Under the pieces are notes generated by a model. The model had not been told where the DNA came from. It saw only the letters and a program-made list of their open reading frames with translations, and did not search any database. This document shows, piece by piece, positions 60,589 through 64,000 of a stretch of 64,000 nt of DNA. Made by a program: the position numbers and the translations under genes. The stretch is from Streptomyces sp. NRRL S-37. GTDB lineage: Bacteria; Actinomycetota; Actinomycetes; Streptomycetales; Streptomycetaceae. The stretch spans positions 62,001 through 126,000 of the forward strand of contig NZ_JOIZ01000010.1 in assembly GCF_000721605.1 (NCBI RefSeq), in the 5' to 3' direction. The number at the start of each line of letters is the position of its first letter. Position 1 is the stretch's first letter.

Positions 60589-61659
60589 GTGTCGGAGCGG
60601 AGCAGCGGGCGGCAGATTCCGGTGGTCGTCCTGGCCGGATTCCTCGGCTCGGGGAAGACCACCCTGCTCAACCACCTTCTCCACCGCAGCGGCGGCAGCC
60701 GCATCGGTGCCGTCGTCAACGACTTCGGGGCCGTCGAGATCGACGCGATGGCCGTCGCCGGGGCGCTCGGTGACTCGACCGTGTCGCTGGGCAACGGGTG
60801 TCTGTGCTGTGCCGTGGACGGCAGCGAACTCGACGTGTACTTTGAGCGGCTCGCCCGCCCCTCCGCCGGGATCGACGTCATCGTCATCGAGGCCAGCGGC
60901 CTCGCCGAACCGCAGGAACTCGTGCGGATGGTGCTCGCCAGCGAGCATCCGGACCTCGTGTACGGCGGACTCGTCGAGGTCGTGGACGCCGCCGAGTTCG
61001 ACGCCGTCCGGGCCAGGCACCCGGAGATCGACCGGCACCTCGCCCTCGCGGACCTCGTGGTCGTCAACAAGACGGACCGGGTCACCGACGCCGCGCGGGT
61101 ACTGGCCCTGGTCCGGTCCCTCGTCGACCGCGCGGCCGTCGTCCCCGCCACGCACGGCCGGGTCGACCCCGAACTCCTCTTCGACTGCCGGCCGAGCGAG
61201 GAGCGCGTCGGGCAGCTGTCGTTCGACGATCTGCACCATGCCGATCACGCCGATCACTCCGAGCACCTGCACGCCGCGTACGACAGCGTCTCCTTCGTCT
61301 CGGAGCGCCCGCTGGACCCACGGCGGCTGATCCGGTTCCTGGACAGCCGGCCCGAAGGGCTCTACCGGATCAAGGGCTACGTCGGCTTCGGGCCGTACGA
61401 CACCCGCAACCGGTACGCCGTCCATGCCGTGGGGCCGTTCCTGCGGTTCTGTCCCGAGCCCTGGCCCGCCGGTGAGGAGCGGCTCACGCGGCTCGTCCTC
61501 ATCGGCTCGGGCATCGACGCCACCGCCCTCGGCGAGGAGCTGGAGGCGTGCGTGAGCGACGGCGCCCCACACGCCGACGAGCACGGCATGTGGGGCGTTC
61601 TCCGCTATGTGCCGGGGGCGGCGGAGGACCCGGCGGCCTGGGCCGGGCCCGCGGCCTAG
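60589..61659 (+). CDS. CobW/G3E-family metallochaperone GTPase
   Basis: A 356-aa G3E GTPase with P-loop GFLGSGKTT (17-25), the metal-binding CLCC motif at 71-74, an NKTD nucleotide motif, and a His/Asp-rich stretch HHADHADHSEH (about 218-228) before the CobW C-terminal domain. These proteins deliver zinc or other metals to target enzymes. GTG at 60589 follows GAGAGGGG. Its stop overlaps that of convergent parC within CTAG. Confidence 0.88.
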   Translation: MSERSSGRQIPVVVLAGFLGSGKTTLLNHLLHRSGGSRIGAVVNDFGAVEIDAMAVAGALGDSTVSLGNGCLCCAVDGSELDVYFERLARPSAGIDVIVIEASGLAEPQELVRMVLASEHPDLVYGGLVEVVDAAEFDAVRARHPEIDRHLALADLVVVNKTDRVTDAARVLALVRSLVDRAAVVPATHGRVDPELLFDCRPSEERVGQLSFDDLHHADHADHSEHLHAAYDSVSFVSERPLDPRRLIRFLDSRPEGLYRIKGYVGFGPYDTRNRYAVHAVGPFLRFCPEPWPAGEERLTRLVLIGSGIDATALGEELEACVSDGAPHADEHGMWGVLRYVPGAAEDPAAWAGPAA

Positions 61660-64000
61660 GCCGGGCCCGCCACCACCGACACCGTCTTCGGCAGGGAGAC
61701 GCCCGAGCCGTCACGGCGCGGGTCGGGCTCCGGGAGGGCCACCGCCGTGCCGTTCTTCTGCGCGGCACGGGCCGGGAGCGGGCCCGCCCAGGCGAAGGCC
61801 AGGCAGTCCTCGCCCTTCAGGAACCGCTGGCAGCGCACGCCGCCGGTGGCCCGGCCCTTGCGCGGGTACTGGTCGAACGGAGTCAGCTTGGCCGTCGTCT
61901 GGACCGAGTCGTCCAGCGTGCCCCGCGAACCCGCGACCGTGAATACCACCGCGTCCGCGGCCGGATCGACCGCCGTGAAGGAGATGACCTTCGCCCCCTC
62001 GGTGAGCTTGATGCCCGCCATGCCGCCCGCGGGACGGCCCTGCGGCCGGACCTGCGCGGCCGGGTAGCGCAGCAGCTGCGCGTCGTCGCTGATGAAGACC
62101 AGGTCCTCCTCGCCCGTGCGCAGCTCGACCGCGCCGACGATCCGGTCGCCCTCCTTGAGCGTGATGACCTCCAGCTCCTCCTTGCTGGAGGGGTAGTCGG
62201 GCACCACGCGCTTGACGATTCCCTGTTCCGTGCCGAGTGCCAGGCCCGGCGACGACTCGTCGAGCGTGGTCAGGCACACCACCTGCTCGTCGTCCCCCAG
62301 GGACACGAACTCGGCCAGGGGCGCCCCGCCCGAGAGGTTCGGCGTCGGCATCGCCTGCGGGAGCTGCGGCAGGTCGATCACGTTCAGCCGGAGCAGCCGG
62401 CCGGACGAGGTGACGACGCCGATCTCACCGCGGGCCGTCGCCGGCACCGCCGAGACGATCACGTCGTGCTTGACCCGCTTGCCGTCGTCGGCGAGCGGCT
62501 CGTTGTCCGCCGTACGGGCGAGCAGGCCCGTGGAGGACAGCAGCACCCGGCACGGGTCGTCCGCCACCTGCAGCGGTACGGCGGCGGCCGGGGTGCCGGC
62601 CGACTCCAGCAGCAGCGTACGGCGGTCGTTGCCGAACTTCTTCGCCACCGCGGCCAGTTCCGCGGAGACCAGCTTGCGCAGCTCCGCGTCCGAGTCCAGG
62701 ATCCGGGTCAGCTCCTCGATCTCCGCGTTCAGCCGGTCCTGCTCGGCCTCCAGCTCGATCCGGTCGTACTTGGTGAGGCGGCGCAGCGGCGTGTCCAGGA
62801 TGTACTGGGTCTGGATGTCGCTGAGGGAGAACCGCTCCATCAGGCGCTGCTTGGCCTGCGCGGAGTTCTCGCTGGAGCGGATGAGGCGGATGACCTCGTC
62901 GATGTCCACCAGGGCCGTGAGCAGGCCCTCCACCAGGTGAAGGCGGTCGCGCCGCTTGCCGCGGCGGAACTCCGAACGCCGGCGCACGACGTCGAAGCGG
63001 TGATCGAGATAGACCTCCAGGAGTTCCTTGAGGCCCAGGGTGAGCGGCTGGCCGTCCACCAGCGCCACGTTGTTGATGCCGAAGGACTCCTCCATCGGCG
63101 TCAGCTTGTAGAGCTGCTCCAGGACCGCTTCCGGCACGAAGCCGTTCTTGATCTCGATGACCAGCCGCAGACCGTGCTCGCGGTCGGTGAGGTCCTTGAC
63201 GTCGGCGATGCCCTGGAGCTTCTTCGAACCGACCAGGTCCTTGATCTTGCCGATCACCTTCTCCGGGCCGACCGTGAACGGCAGCTCGGTGACGACGAGG
63301 CCCTTGCGGCGGGCTGTCACGTCCTCCACGGTGACCGTCGCGCGGATCTTGAACGTGCCGCGGCCCTTCTCGTAGGCGTCCCGCACGCCGGACAGGCCGA
63401 CGATCCGGCCGCCGGTGGGCAGGTCGGGGCCCGGGACGTGCTTCATCAGGGCGTCGAGGTCGGCGTTCGGATACCTGATCAGGTGCCGCGCGGCCGCGAC
63501 GACCTCGCGCAGGTTGTGCGGCGGCATGTTGGTGGCCATGCCGACGGCGATGCCCGACGCGCCGTTCACCAGCAGGTTCGGGAAGGCGGCGGGCAGCGCC
63601 ACCGGCTCCTGCTCCTGCCCGTCGTAGTTGGGCGCGAAGTCGACCGTGTCCTCGTCGATGGACTCGGTCATCAGGCTGGTGGCCTCGGCCATCCGGCACT
63701 CGGTGTACCGCATGGCGGCGGGCGGGTCGTCGTTGCCCAGCGAGCCGAAGTTGCCGTGGCCGTCGACCAGGGGGACGCGCATCGAGAACGGCTGGGCCAT
63801 GCGCACCAGGGCGTCGTAGATCGACGCGTCGCCGTGGGGGTGCAGCTTGCCCATGACCTCGCCGACGACACGGGCGCACTTCACGTAACCGCGCTCGGGC
63901 CGCAGGCCCATCTCGTTCATCTGGTAGACGATGCGGCGGTGCACCGGCTTGAGGCCGTCGCGCGCGTCCGGCAGGGCGCGGGAGTAGATGACCGAGTACG
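61656..64000 (-). CDS. parC: DNA topoisomerase IV subunit A (5' end off-window)
   Basis: The frame is open to the right edge; 781 codons are visible. The catalytic Tyr lies in MRYTECR, preceded by [21 protein letters not shown] and [15 protein letters not shown] segments of the breakage-reunion domain. The C-terminal beta-pinwheel carries degenerate repeats such as [15 protein letters not shown]. With ParE at 51065-53188 it forms topoisomerase IV. The GyrA box is not seen, which fits ParC. Confidence 0.95.
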   Translation of the reverse strand, partial: YSVIYSRALPDARDGLKPVHRRIVYQMNEMGLRPERGYVKCARVVGEVMGKLHPHGDASIYDALVRMAQPFSMRVPLVDGHGNFGSLGNDDPPAAMRYTECRMAEATSLMTESIDEDTVDFAPNYDGQEQEPVALPAAFPNLLVNGASGIAVGMATNMPPHNLREVVAAARHLIRYPNADLDALMKHVPGPDLPTGGRIVGLSGVRDAYEKGRGTFKIRATVTVEDVTARRKGLVVTELPFTVGPEKVIGKIKDLVGSKKLQGIADVKDLTDREHGLRLVIEIKNGFVPEAVLEQLYKLTPMEESFGINNVALVDGQPLTLGLKELLEVYLDHRFDVVRRRSEFRRGKRRDRLHLVEGLLTALVDIDEVIRLIRSSENSAQAKQRLMERFSLSDIQTQYILDTPLRRLTKYDRIELEAEQDRLNAEIEELTRILDSDAELRKLVSAELAAVAKKFGNDRRTLLLESAGTPAAAVPLQVADDPCRVLLSSTGLLARTADNEPLADDGKRVKHDVIVSAVPATARGEIGVVTSSGRLLRLNVIDLPQLPQAMPTPNLSGGAPLAEFVSLGDDEQVVCLTTLDESSPGLALGTEQGIVKRVVPDYPSSKEELEVITLKEGDRIVGAVELRTGEEDLVFISDDAQLLRYPAAQVRPQGRPAGGMAGIKLTEGAKVISFTAVDPAADAVVFTVAGSRGTLDDSVQTTAKLTPFDQYPRKGRATGGVRCQRFLKGEDCLAFAWAGPLPARAAQKNGTAVALPEPDPRRDGSGVSLPKTVSVVAGPA

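Overview
The window is high-GC Streptomyces DNA. The right-hand 25 kb (about 38.5-64 kb) is conserved chromosome: recQ (truncated), a DUF4192 gene, whiH, the principal sigma factor gene hrdB, parE, an acetate-type symporter with its two-component system, and parC. This is the gene neighbourhood known around hrdB in Streptomyces coelicolor. Most genes there have close homologues in other streptomycetes and clear functions.

The left-hand 38.5 kb looks like the int-proximal part of an integrative element inserted in recQ. A large serine integrase gene (36448-38583) reads straight into the 3'-truncated recQ gene. RecQ homology stops just after its SPERL motif (about 38494), inside a perfect 7-bp inverted repeat (38486-38509) that is a good candidate for the hybrid attachment site. 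The rest of recQ and the other end of the element should lie left of position 1.

The cargo is organised around a class I lanthipeptide system of the FxLD type, mostly on the minus strand. It has a 62-aa FxLD precursor with four Cys (18291-18479), a LanB glutamylation enzyme, a LanC cyclase, and a protein in which the LanB elimination domain is fused to a PCMT-like FxLD methyltransferase. A helical-repeat partner protein follows. A second translationally coupled chain (11705-7738) encodes two tiny ORFs, a NUDIX protein, an ABC exporter and a second FxLD-type methyltransferase. Downstream lies a NUDIX array: five proteins of the region carry eight NUDIX domains, some fused to each other, to an ASCH domain or to a SAM methyltransferase. 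A P-loop kinase fused to a VanX-like D,D-dipeptidase sits among them. At the left edge, on the plus strand, is an HExxH-type putative peptide beta-hydroxylase preceded by a 57-aa ORF.

Upstream of the precursor gene are a DUF6082 protein, a coupled LuxR-type regulator/GNAT/DUF6624 trio, an acyl-CoA dehydrogenase-like flavoprotein, a GAF protein and a complete conservon (cvnABCD). A GH15 glucanohydrolase and a DUF6415 gene follow. From 28.9 to 36 kb come HTH-TPR regulators, TrmO, a small ATP-binding regulator, a HAD phosphatase and an unknown 444-aa protein. The multi-NUDIX/kinase-VanX block attached to the FxLD pathway is the best candidate for an undescribed system. A reasonable hypothesis is tailoring, cofactor supply or self-protection for the peptide product, but nothing in the sequence proves it.
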